DNA from: Kuschelorhynchus macadamiae
Lineage: Eukaryota > Arthropoda > Insecta > Coleoptera > Curculionidae
Direction: 5' to 3'
Length of the DNA stretch: 64,000 nt
Assembly: GCA_030620095.1 (NCBI GenBank)
Contig: JAUTXW010003372.1
Location: 1-64,000, forward strand
Part shown: positions 13,185-23,423 of the stretch, piece by piece
Position numbering within the stretch: the stretch's first letter is position 1
How the letters are laid out: the number at the start of each line of letters is the position of its first letter
Translations under genes and position numbers: made by a program
The notes under the pieces: model-generated
Database searches by the model: none
The model's input: the letters and a program-made list of their open reading frames with translations, nothing else
What the model was told of the DNA's origin: nothing

Positions 13185-14242
13185 ATGAGTTTGAGTACTC
13201 CAGAGTTGATAAACATGACTTTTGTGTTGGGCGAGTGTCAAAAAAACCCTTTACTAGCAAGCAGGGTTTATGCGGTACGATATCCCGATGCCGAAAAAAA
13301 ACCAAGACCTGAAGCTTTTGCAAGCTTATTAGAGAGGTTTCAAGAAACAGGCAATGTTGCTTTTAAGAAACGTAAAGTAATTAATAAACCAGTTACCAAT
13401 GAAGATAATGCTTTGACAGTGTTATTAACAGTGCAAGAAAATCCACCCACAAGTACCAGGGAACTACTGATATTGAACGCACTAGTATTAAACGGATTCT
13501 GAAACAACATAAATATCATGCCTACCACATTGAATTACACCAAGAACTGTATGATCGCGATTACGTCCAACGACAAGAGTTTTTAATTTGGTTTTTAAAT
13601 ACAATTTGGGATAATCCAGGTTTTGTAGATAGGGTGCTGTTTTCAGATGAAGCAACTTTTAAAAGCAACGGCTTGGTTAACAAACATAATATGCACTATT
13701 ATTCAACCGAAAATCCACATTGGATTCGTCAGGTGGACCATCAAAATAAATGGTCAATTAATGTTTGGGGAGGTATAATTGGCTCTCATGTTATAGGACC
13801 ATATTTCTTTGAAGAGCATTTAACGGGAGAAGTCGATTTAAATTTTTTGAGAAATGAGTTGCCCGTATTGCTCGAAGACTTACCTTTAATGTTAAGAAAT
13901 TCCTTATGGTTCCAACATGATGGAGCACCCCCGCATTACCATAGGCATGTAAGACATTTTCTCAATAATTGGAAAGGAGAGCATTGGATTGGGCGAGGTG
14001 GACCAGTTAAGTGGCCTGCGAGGTCACCCGATTTAACGCCACTAGATTTCTTTTTATGGGGACATGTTAAAGAAGAAGTTTATAAAGAGGTTCCAACCAC
14101 AGTGGAAGATATGAAGTTGAGAATAATAAGCAGTTTTCGCAACATTTCAGACCTGACTTTGAGAAAAGTGAAACTTTCATTTATGGATAGACTTGAAATG
14201 GGCCTTCAGCAAAACGGTGGTTTAGTTGAACATCTTTTATAA
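13185..14242 (+). pseudogene. Mariner-superfamily transposase, one frameshift
   Basis: A first frame runs 13185 to about 13460, starting MSLSTPELINMTFVLGECQ with a helix-turn-helix region. It continues in another frame from about 13466 to the stop at 14240-14242, giving roughly 350 residues, near full length. The catalytic motifs are LFSDEATF (first Asp), WFQHDGAPPH (second Asp) and RSPDLTPLDFFLWG (third Asp). I count 41 residues between the second and third Asp, the spacing of the DD41D (rosa/visitor-type) group. A single small indel near 13455-13466 is the only coding lesion I see, so the copy is relatively young. Confidence 0.88.
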
Positions 14243-14307
14243 GTTTTAATTACATTGTTTTTGTTGATTTATATTATTAAATTTATTTTTTTTGTAAAAA
14301 AAGATCT

Positions 14308-14540
14308 GTTATTAATACTGTCAAAGCATTATCTTCATTGGTAACTGGTTTATTAATTACTTTACGTTTTTTTGAAAGCAACGTTTCCTGTTTCTTGAAA
14401 TCTCTATGATAAACTTGCAAAAGCTTCTATCTTGTTTTTATTTCGGCATCGCATCATCAAAGAACAATATTTATTTATTTACTGATGACAATATTCTGAC
14501 GCTTTGCTGTTTTGACAGGACTGTCAATCTTTTGTTCAAT
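14308..14540 (-). repeat. Inverted copy of the transposase N-terminal coding region
   Basis: Read on the minus strand, 14310-14440 matches 13283-13436 of the transposase gene (for example TTTCAAGAAACAGG and AAGTAATTAATAAACCAG), and 14440-14540 matches the leader at 13085-13140. A stretch of about 140 bp of the left arm is missing between them. The gene therefore lies partly inside its own inverted repeat. Confidence 0.88.
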
Positions 14541-14746
14541 TTATGATGATATCATGGCCTCCTAATATTAAATTGTCAATTTTAACAACGTGAATTCAGA
14601 GTAATTCGTGTTAAAATGAAGAAGTTTTGATTTCTCAGCTAATTTACTGAAAAACTGTTGGTCAGAAAGGTATCAAATATGGTATTTTCTGAAAGCTAGT
14701 AATGTTATCTTTAACATGAAAGTAAAATAAGGGTGTTCCATTGCAG

Positions 14747-15591
14747 CGATATATTCCAATTACTCTCATTGGCAAAAATAAGACCAAGCTCATTTTTAAG
14801 TCGTTGACTTTTTGAACTTGAAATTTAGCAGAACCTGCCAAACATGAAAATGTAAGTTTTTCACAGTCTTGAAATCTTAGTGACATTTCCATTAAAATAT
14901 GGTCCAATATTTCATAAAAAAGGGTTCTATACTTAGCCCTAATTTCTTCAGGTAAAAGCTTAGCAAGCTCACGTTTGTAATGATTTATTTCTGAAATAGA
15001 ATTGGCTTTATCAAACATGGTATTAAAAAAATGTGCATTTCTTTTTTTACAGAGCGCCTCACGACAGCGTTTTATATTGGATATGCAAAAATGAATGTCA
15101 AGCGATTTTTTTTGAAGAACGTCAAATAGTATGTCCGTGATTGAGAAAATGTCATTAAACACTAATGCCACAAACGTGAATTCAAAATCGTTCATGTAAC
15201 CTAAAAATCCTTTCGACGGATTGATTTTTCATCAAATTTGTCACAGTTTGTAATAAATTCAGAGACGTTTAATTTATTCCAGTCTTGAACAATCACATTT
15301 ACTAACTTCGAATTTGAAGTTGTAACAACACCATAAATAAATATAACACAAAACAGTCAAGTTAACTGCAAATGAACTCACCGGTTGCAGCGAAATCCGC
15401 GAAAATAAAAGTAAACAACCACCGCAAACTGAACGACACGTGGGTGTAGTGTATTGCGCCTGCAATTCACCGAGAGCGTTGTATGGCGCTGGGCTCGACG
15501 TCATCGGGTACGCGTTGTCAAGGCAACATAGCCGGAAAATCGTAAACTAAACATAGCACCTCAAGCAAAGTCAAAGCGGTTTGCGCCACTG
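14747..15591 (-). pseudogene. Decayed ZMYM1-like hAT transposase fragment with left terminus
   Basis: Minus-strand coding from about 15220 to 14750 reads NDFEFTFVALVFNDIF, DVLQKKSLDIHFC and RTLFYEILDHILMEMSLRF. It parallels the better hAT copies here (DFNFTYLLNIFSEIF, NILQTKTNDIAFC, CLFYEIIDQIQQQINYRF). A frameshift near 15200 separates it from GFLGYM upstream. The region ends at 15591 with CAGTGGCGCAAACCGC on the minus strand, a plausible hAT terminus. The C-terminal half is missing where the mariner arm abuts at 14746. Confidence 0.75.
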
Positions 15592-15944
15592 TTATAGTTC
15601 TTATAATAAAGTCGATTGAAAGTTTTAAAAAGACATGCCGCCAACGGTCAAGTAAAATATTTATTCGAGATGTACAGTTTATTTTTTACCAATTAGGTGA
15701 ATAAATGAAGGTAAAAATTAAATGTTTAAGAGATATATAATAAATATAGTTAGATGAATAGCCGCCACTGCCCTCTTCTAATAACGTAATTAATATACTT
15801 TTTTGAACTTTTGATAAGTGAGGCATAACTTAAATCATTATCAAATTGACACTTTAGTTTTGACATTATCATCATAACCAGGTATTAGTTACCTGTTTTA
15901 ATAAGTACATTTACATCAGGAAAAATGATGTGCCCGGATTTTTG
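15592..15944. other. Unassigned DNA
   Basis: A second CAGTGGCGG-type end lies on the minus strand at 15763-15771, but without a partner. Nothing else supported. Confidence 0.3.
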
Positions 15945-16190
15945 TGATCGCAACTGTACCTACAGTAAGAAAGCGATTGGATAATCATTATCCGGAGCAG
16001 TGGATTGGTAGGAGATGATCCATTTAATGGCCAACTAGGTCACCAGATCTGACACGATGTCTTTCTTGGGGTCACTTTAAATCCCAACCAGACTCCATTG
16101 AACAGCCCCAACAAAGGATTGCACAAGAATGTAGGGCTATTTCACCAAAGATACAGTTTGAATATCGGGTGTATTTCTGCTTACAAAACA
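15945..16190 (+). pseudogene. Scrap of DD41D-like mariner transposase C-terminus
   Basis: One frame with stops gives YPEQWIGR, then WPTRSPDLTRCLSWGHFKSQ and a helical tail. This aligns with HWIGRGGPVKWPARSPDLTP in the 13.2-14.2 kb transposase. The Asp after the SPDLT motif is lost and stop codons interrupt the WIGR region. No terminal repeats are attached. Confidence 0.7.
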
Positions 16191-17664
16191 ATTAAAACCA
16201 CTTTCAACATTTCATAAAATCATTTTAAGAATTTCAGAATGCCACTACCTTCATTATCATACTTTCTCGGGGATGGCTGTTACGGTGGAACCCCATTAAA
16301 ACTTACGTTAAAATAAATTAAATATATTCCCCACTACATTCGTGAGTACCTTAATTCTGACAAAAAAACAATTCCAGGTAATGTAAATTTACCAATTTTT
16401 TTATATCAAAGTTCTACATGTTGTAAATTGTAAGGTAAAATATTTTATTCTTTTCATCCTTATCATTTTTAATGGCAAAAACATTTAGAATGAAACACAC
16501 AAGACTTTTCACATTTTTTTTCATCTACCACTATAGTGAGGGGTGGAGGGAATATAAATATGATTAGAAGAATTAATTTTCATTAGCAGCGGCGTTTTAA
16601 TCCTTGTGGTGACTGTTCTAATTTCGTTATAAAAGTTTCAAAGGGACAGCGTATAGCCTTGATAGCAATTAGTATTCTACATGGAAGCACTGAAAGCTTT
16701 AATGTGTATCTCAAGCGACATAACCAAATACAAATAATTGTGAAAATGTAGGATTTGATTTACTTTTATTATCTTGAACGCTTTTTGAACAAAACAAAAA
16801 TATTCCTGAAAGTTTTAAAACTTCTATGTTTAAAAATACTGATGCTATTCAAAAACAATAATTTCTTCTAAAATTCGACTTTTTGCGGAAACATTTTCGA
16901 AATATTTTGCCTTAATCTACGAATAGGATCAGTTTAGTTTATTTAAAATGAAAACGCTAGTATTCAGGAAACTGTAAAAATCATAAATTCCGGTATTCCA
17001 TTCTGTCTGGTAATCAGGCAATCCAGCCAGTTTAATTCCACTATATTAAAAACGTTTTCAAGAATCTGAAGGCAGGTCTTCTAATTACGTCAAATGCCAG
17101 CTTTAGAATATTAAACACAGAAAAGGAATTCGTATTTTAAAAAAGAAATTGAAACAAGAAAGTTCCAAGGTTACTCCAATTAAGCTCTGTTCTATCCCAA
17201 GTCTTCTTACACGACACGTTTTAAAGTAGATATTACAATATAGCGAGCTCATCCTGCTAGCTACGTTCTGGAATTGTATTTACATAGCTCGGTTTCTTGT
17301 GTGATTTCCACCGTGTAAACAAAGTAAGAGATTTTGAGCACAACTGTTAAGGTGGCAAGAAACAGTAATTTTTCTTATTGGCCGAAGAAAGTTCCTGCTA
17401 AACCTGACTAAAATTTGAATACCTTAGTTGCACAAAATTTAAATTTTTAACAGAACAAACAATTTGAAAGGAAACGTTCAATACACTAAACTCACATATA
17501 CAGGTTACCCCATTTAAAATAAGTTGGAGGTTATTTGTTTTTTTCCAGAGTAGTACAAGGATAACGTTGGTACAGCACGTCGTTCGACGTGGACCCGCCT
17601 TGATCTATCGATTGATCAATTTACAGGCGCTTATTGGCTGCGAATTCAAGCCAGCGGGATAGGT
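16191..17664. other. Unassigned DNA
   Basis: About 1.5 kb with no supportable gene, RNA gene or repeat. ATACAGGTTACCCCATTTAAAA near 17499 resembles the recurring mariner sub-terminal motif. Confidence 0.35.
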
Positions 17665-18164
17665 TGCCGTACCCAGCTAGCACTAAAGTAGCTACAACTG
17701 TTTCCACTACTACTCTTTAAGAGTTTTTACGTATTTATTACTAATAATCCTACTATATACCAACATACACTTAGGGTTACACGTTTTTAAGTATTATATA
17801 TGTATTTGTTACTGCGAATAATACTTTATAGTAATTTTTCATGTAAAGTAATTATATAATAACTACTGCCAAGCAACTAGTTTTGGAATTGACTCCAAGG
17901 TCGTCATTTCTTTTGCATGACATAATAGTAATTATTCAAAGTTACTTTTTCTAATCAGTTTACTAAATTACAACTTTCAAGTATCAGTACTTGAACTTGA
18001 ACTTTGCAAAGACTACTCGATTACGTTCAAATGTACTCCTATATCGTATTACTATAAAGTAAAACGAGTCGTTGCAGAGTAGAAAAAGTTATCGTCTACT
18101 GCTACTTTAAACTGGCTATTACCAGTAGTTATTCTTCTGTTGCAACTTAGAAGTAATTACAATA
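17665..18164 (-). repeat. Dispersed repeat, copy B
   Basis: Minus-strand copy of 2180-2541 and 3327-3412 joined with only about 30 bp between the two parts. Its edge at 18164 is immediately followed by a rearranged Penelope-like element, suggesting that the PLE inserted at or near this repeat. Confidence 0.8.
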
Positions 18165-18431
18165 ATTATTATCCGTTTTGTAGGCTACTCTAAAACCTAC
18201 GTTTTTAAATACTTTTCCTAGACCTCTCGTATATCTGAGATCATATGGGATTACTATGAACTTATTGGGAGCCTCAGGTGCTTGAAGAGTATTGGCATCT
18301 TTTAACATTTTCTTATGCTTATGTCTATTTACTAATTTATGTACAAAATTACCATTATATCCATTACTTTTAGCTATATTTTTAATCCGATTCATTTCAT
18401 TGTTAAAACGTTCTTTTCCATTAAGTAAAGT

Positions 18432-18996
18432 AATAAATAGACATAAGCATAGGAAAATGTTAAAAGATGCCACTACTCTTCAAGCACCTGAGGCTCCCAA
18501 TAAGTTCATAGTAATCCCATATGATCCCAGATATATGAGAGGTCTAGAAAAAGTATTTACAAACGTAGGTTTTAGAGTAGCCTACAAAACGGAGAACAGA
18601 AAAATCTCCTTGGAAACCCTAAAGACAAAGTCGACTTGAAGGAGAGGAGTGGCATTCAGGAAATTAGCTGTAATGACTGCGATCTAAAATATGTTGGGCA
18701 AACTAAACGCTCCATAAACATTCGTTTTAAAGAACACATGGCACATTTAAGATACGGAAGAACAGAAAAGTCAAGCATTGCCCAACATGCTTGGAAAAAA
18801 CAATCACCAAATAGGAATAAATAATCTTAAGTTAGTTAAAAATGTATCTAATAATAGATTATTAGATGCATTTGAGAGTATAGAAATAGTTAAATGTGGT
18901 AAGAAAGCACTAAATAATAAAGACAGAGGGCCTATTCGCTATAGTCCCCTCTATTGTTTACTTGACAACAGTGCAGTCGGGCGCAACCCAGTGTGA
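18432..18996 (+). pseudogene. PLE C-terminus with GIY-YIG endonuclease, frameshifted
   Basis: In consecutive frames the sequence reads RHKHRKMLKDATTLQAPEAP, NKFIVIPYDPRYMRGLEKVF, the GIY-YIG region (GIQEISCNDCDLKYVGQTKR) and a C-terminal block LLDAFESIEIVKCGKKALNN. The endonuclease nicks target DNA in PLE retrotransposition. At least two frameshifts (near 18605 and 18800) break it. It corresponds to the last third of the protein at 59417-61486 (minus). Confidence 0.88.
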
Positions 18997-19050
18997 CCAC
19001 ATTTACCTATAAATAGTTTCGGCTAGGATAAGTTACTTTAGTTTATATCA

Positions 19051-19093
19051 TCTGCTGATGATGCCAACTTGGTTAGCGAAACGCGCGTCCAGA
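19051..19093 (+). ncRNA. Hammerhead ribozyme motif, PLE copy 1
   Basis: Order of parts: TCTG (stem I, 19051-19054), CTGATGA core, one unpaired T, stem II GCCAAC/GTTAGC with a TTG loop and one C-A mismatch, GAAA core (19078-19081), short stem III in ACGCGCGT, C at 19089 as cleavage nucleotide, then CAGA pairing with TCTG. PLE terminal repeats are known to carry type I hammerheads with very short stem III. Activity is not shown by sequence alone. Confidence 0.8.
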
Positions 19094-19135
19094 ACGTAAC
19101 AAGTTGTGGTGTAGTGTGCTTAGAACTCTTATTTT

Positions 19136-19360
19136 GATCTATAAGCTGTCCCTTTTAAAGAAATAATTTTCCTTTTTAACAGAAAAACGGTACTTGGCAG
19201 CAGTGCGGAATTCGCTATTGGATCCGGCATAATTTCATACTTAGGAGTGCATATTTTCATTAAATTCAGGTAGGCGGCACCTGAGGTATTTCGCGGTTTC
19301 CTTACTTTTCTTACACGCTGTATATGTACACACTAAATACATTTACTGTCGGTATTAACT
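19136..19360. other. Unassigned spacer
   Basis: Sequence between the PLE end and the start of LINE coding; no feature recognised. Confidence 0.3.
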
Positions 19361-21225
19361 AAATTTGGAAAGACCTTGAACTGCTAAACGTTGGTAAGAA
19401 AAATGTGGATATTCCTTCTTCGCTTTTGGACCCTAATCAATTGAATAACTATTTCATTAACGGTATTCCGAAACTTAATCCTGGTCTGGCTCAGATTGAT
19501 TGATACAAAAACATTAAGAAGTCTGGTGTGGCGAAGTTCAATTTCCAGATGGTTACTGAGAATGAGCTTGAAAAAATTTGATATTCTGTGAAATCTACAG
19601 CTACTGGCAGTGATGGAATTAACATTAAATTATTGTTGTTAGCAAGTCCTTACATAATTCCTTTTATCACTCATATAATCAATATCTCTAGAGAAAGGTG
19701 CATTTCCCAATTGTTGGAAGCAGCCATTGTCACTCCTTTACCGAAAATTTCCAATCCACTCGAATTTAAAGATTTAAGGAGGGTGAGCAAACTGCCGGTA
19801 CTCTCCAAAGTACTGGAAAGAGTTATGGATACGCAATTGGGCAGTCATCTTGAAAAATTTTCAATCCTACCTGAGATACAGTCTGGATTCAGATCAAAAC
19901 ATAGTTGTGAGACTGCTCTATTAAAGGTTACGGATGACATAATAAGGGGTGTGGATGGCGGGGATGTGGTGGCTCTAATCGACTTTTCTAAAGCGTTTGA
20001 CACCATAAGTCATAGCTTGCTTTCTTTGATATTGGAATTTATTGGGGTGGATATCCACAGAATGAGACTGTTAAATAGCTTTTTGGATGGTAGAGCCCAA
20101 TCTGTTCGCATTGCCGATGTTCAATCAGACTTTCAACCTGTAAAGTGCGGAGTCCCACAGGGATCTATTTTGGGCCCTTTATTATTCTCAATATTTACTT
20201 CGCAGTTTATAAATCAGGTCAGGCATTGTAAAATTCATTTATAAGCCGATGATACGCAAGTCTATCACACGTTTCAACCGGATAATATTATTCAGAGTGT
20301 TCAGGAGATCAAAATAAATAATGAGGATCTGCCTATAACTGAAAGCTGCAGAAATTTGGGACTTTTTTGGACTCTAACCTAAAATATAGGTCTCACATTA
20401 GCACGTTGATTCGTCAGGCTTATTTCAACTTAATATTGATTTATAATCAGCAGTTGAAAACTCTTTTATGCGAGGCGTTGGTTTTATCACGATTGAACTT
20501 TTGTGACTCTATTTATGGATACTCAATAGACTCTTTTGATAAGCGCCGTATTCAGATGTTACAAAGTTCTTGTCTACGATTGATATTCGGAATTAGTAGA
20601 AGAAATCATATTTCTCATAAGCTTGCTGACCTTGATTGGCTCAATATGAGTAATAGTTGTTTACTTCATGCTGCTTGTCTTTTCCATAGGATTATTTTAA
20701 ATAAAACTCCCCCATATTTGTATAAAAAAATCGTATTTAGGTCGGATGTACATAATCTAAATATTGGGTTTAAGGGACGTCTTACTCCTCCAATACATAA
20801 GACTGAACTATTCAAGAGATCATTCTCTTATCAAATTTCAAAAATGTATAATGCTATCCCGGATTCTATAAGATGTAAAAGTGCTATTCCGTTTAAATTA
20901 GCCTATAAAAGATTCTTGCTTGACCAGCAATAATAGGCACCAAATTTTTAATTTAATTCCTGATTAACAGACGGGTGTGCCCCAGCGATCAAAACTCTAT
21001 TATTATAAGTTTTTATTACTTATTTGTTACTTATTACTTATTGTTTTTCTTCGCTTTCCTTTTCTAATGCTTAGGATCAAGAACAGAGGCCAGGTGTATT
21101 CTCGAATACACATGTCCAGCTGCCCCTCGGCATTTTCTAGCATTGTTTTTTTTCACAAAATTTGTATTTTTTTTTGTAGTCAATGATTGTTAGAAATAAA
21201 GACCTTATTTATTTATTTATTATAA
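19361..21225 (+). mobile_element. 5'-truncated non-LTR retrotransposon (CR1/Jockey-like LINE)
   Basis: Coding starts within the region before the reverse transcriptase palm, runs to a stop at 20931-20933, and is followed by about 290 bp of 3' untranslated sequence. That ends in an ATTTATTTATTTATT tail (about 21205-21220). Oligomeric tails and 5' truncation are typical of LINEs copied by target-primed reverse transcription. The exact clade cannot be decided by eye. Confidence 0.82.
19364..20933 (+). pseudogene. LINE reverse transcriptase, interrupted by stops and a deletion
   Basis: Motifs in order: ATGSDGINIKLL, IVTPLPKISNPLEFKDLRRV, GFRSKHSCETALLKV, ALIDFSKAFDTISHSLL (palm Asp), CGVPQGSILGPLLFSIF, then ADDTQVYHTF (catalytic Asp pair; the usual Tyr before it is a stop codon at 20242). 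About 20290-20350 has lost the segment between the catalytic Asp pair and ESCRNLG. The C-terminus runs KYRSHISTLIRQAYFNL, VLSRLNFCDSIYG and FKRSFSYQISKMYNAIPDSI. Further stops at 19501 and 19579 confirm an inactive copy. Confidence 0.9.
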
Positions 21226-22744
21226 ATGTGTTCTTGTTGTTTAGTAATTAAAGATTAGTTTGACGCCGACTTCATAATGTCAAATTCTCAAATGCTTTTT
21301 TTAAGTTGTTTCTTTTTTTTATGATTGAGTAGAGAACACAGTCTGGTCGGCATAGAGTGCAAGACAATTAACAGAACTCCAGCCATTCGTCTTAACTGTA
21401 TCGCGCTGCAAAACCCGAGTCGTTTTTATTTCCCAGCTAATAATACTGAAATGTATAGCTCACAGTTCGGATTTGCAGAAGACCTATTTAGGTTCACTTG
21501 TAGATAGATAGCTCTTTGATGCTCATATCCCTGAATAATGTTACCTTGAATGGGTTGTACGGGGTTTTGAAAATAAGTATTCAATTTAATATAACTTTAG
21601 GACAGGCACGCAATTACTATAAGAGAGCTTGACTGGCTTTCAATTTTTAAATGTGTCCAGACTATTTGTTGCGTTTAGAATGACAAACCAAAATCTTTTC
21701 TGGCTTCTTCGAAAGCGAATAAAAATATCTAACTTTAAATTGCTTGAAGCAAATATTTAGTAAAATTACATATCTCAACTACTCAACGTAGACTAGTCTG
21801 TCTACGGAATGTTTCGATACATAATATAAATAATATTATTTAAGCAAACATAAGAAATTGTGTCATTTACCTGAAGGTTTTATAGACACACAGTAGTTGT
21901 ACAAATACTTTCATCTTGTCAGGACTCGTCAGTGCGCCGCCGATCGTATGAGAGAAACATGAAATAATAGACGAATTAAGTTCAAAATTTTAAAATTTGT
22001 CAGTTTGTTGGACATGTAACTTAGAAACGAAAAAAATGATAGTTTGCAGCCATCTATAATGTTTTTAAATTGATTGAAGCAAATATTTGTGTAAAGAAGC
22101 TAACAGTGACAAGTTTAAAGTTACCTTAGGTACCATTGTTATGTATATCCAGTGTTTACCTTTGCTACCTGTAAGCTGTGTTCTGAATAAAAGGAGTGCA
22201 TTCAGAAATCGTGTTTATGCGAGTCACTATTTTGACTATATTTATGCCCTAGCTCATTAAAAAGAAGGAAAGCATGACTCTTAACCCCTGATTCGGATCC
22301 CGGGAGTTGGGTGAAGAGTCCATCCACGCCGACGGCATCGTTTACGCCTCCATTGTATTTCGATTTCTTATTTGTTTCATTTCATCTTCGGATGCATATT
22401 CTCGTATTCGCATATGCGTAAGAGCACCAGCTACGAAATCTGCGGGCGTAGCACTACGTTCCATGGACTTGCTTCTTGTCCGAACTACCTCCGGCAACTC
22501 CGCGGCATCCTAGTTCAACTGTAAATGTTCTGAGGATCGCCCGGGGTCTCTATGCGTCAATTGTCGTTCATACGAAGATTTTATTAATCCTGTGACGTCC
22601 TTCGTTCCTTTTCGGGGTGGACAACTGGTCTCAGATTAGTGGCCACCCATTCCAGTATATGGAATCACTAGCTGATCACTTTCCAACATGGGACATGTGA
22701 GACCTGCTTTCTATGGCAAAGGCGTGACGTCTTTTCTGTACCAA
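21226..22744. other. Unassigned DNA
   Basis: No supportable gene or element. The base composition turns less AT-rich after about 22280, where a frame of 68 residues (22307-22513) is open but unrecognised. Confidence 0.35.
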
Positions 22745-23005
22745 ATATCTTTATTTTGCTTTTCTTGGGTTTTTCACAGTATGTCACCTGTCTAAGGTTC
22801 AAATCGCAGGCCTTCGTTCCTCCGTCAGGAATACTTCCTTAGTTACTGTACACTTGGCCCACCTTGTATGTCGATGGCTAAGGCTAATTTCCTCTCTGCT
22901 AGATTTATTATGCTTTTCTGGCTTTTTCTTTGTAGGCCACCTGTTTACGGCCGTTCCTCCCTCAGGAACACTTGCTTGGTTATTCTGCACTTGGCCCACT
23001 GGTTT
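22745..23005. repeat. Two diverged tandem units of about 140 bp
   Basis: Both units run from GCTTTTCT(T/G)G through CACCTGT, GTTCCTCC(G/C)TCAGGAA, ACTT(C/G)CTT to CACTTGGCCCAC. The second unit is offset by about 140 bp. The open frames on both strands across it are short and unrecognised. Confidence 0.7.
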
Positions 23006-23089
23006 GACTGAGGATTCTAAAAAGCAGGCATTAAGGCCTGAAGATTTGTTAGAGATATGAGAGATAAGTGACTAATTTTCAATTGGGAA

Positions 23090-23245
23090 TCGGCATATTA
23101 ATCACTGAGTTTTGCATCACAAATTTTAAATTTTGCACCCTTTCTATAGGCTATGTACCAATACCTGAAACTTGAAACCTACCCCCACTCTCACTTGACA
23201 AATTTACATTTGCGACCGAGCATATTATTCGGGGAGTTTTTACAG
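23090..23245 (-). repeat. Inverted copy of the repeat at 28.2 kb
   Basis: The reverse complement matches 28180-28312: AATAATATGCTCGGTCGCAA, AATTTGTCAAGTGAGAG, GTTTCAAGTTTCAGGTATTG and GTGCAAAATTTAAAATTTGT. Non-coding. Confidence 0.8.
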
Positions 23246-23423
23246 ATTTTTTTGTGTATAAATGAAGCTTCCATAACCATATACAGGGTTATGACTTACT
23301 TAAAACTAAGATTTACCAAAAGTGTCTCTCAGCCAGGCCTATGACCGAATGAAGAAAGATCTTGTTTTTATTAAATTATGAAGGGTGAAAATTCCAGATT
23401 TCGGATTACAAGTACGGTAAAGG

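Larger units (their letters stand above)
12797..14746 (+). mobile_element. DD41D-type mariner-like element, right end truncated
   Basis: The left end starts TA-CAGGGTGGTCTGAAAAG and contains the inner motif AAATGGGACACCCGGTATA about 45 bp in. The right arm (14308-14746) is an inverted copy of the left arm. It covers the inner motif (AAGGGTGTTCCATT near 14746), the CTTTCAGAAAATACC block, the GGAGGCCATGATAT block, and then part of the transposase coding region itself. The outer 45-60 bp of the right end are missing, and a decayed hAT begins immediately after. One transposase gene with a frameshift lies inside. Confidence 0.85.
18166..19135 (+). mobile_element. Rearranged, 5'-truncated Penelope-like element
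   Basis: Two partial copies of the same PLE are joined head to head near 18431. An inverted piece (18171-18431, minus) ends in GFRVAYKT, and a plus-strand piece continues to the natural 3' end. The 3' region (about 18940-19135) matches the terminal repeats of the PLE at 59.3-61.8 kb, including the hammerhead motif. Reverse transcriptase sequence is absent. Inverted partial copies at the 5' end are a known habit of PLEs. Confidence 0.85.
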
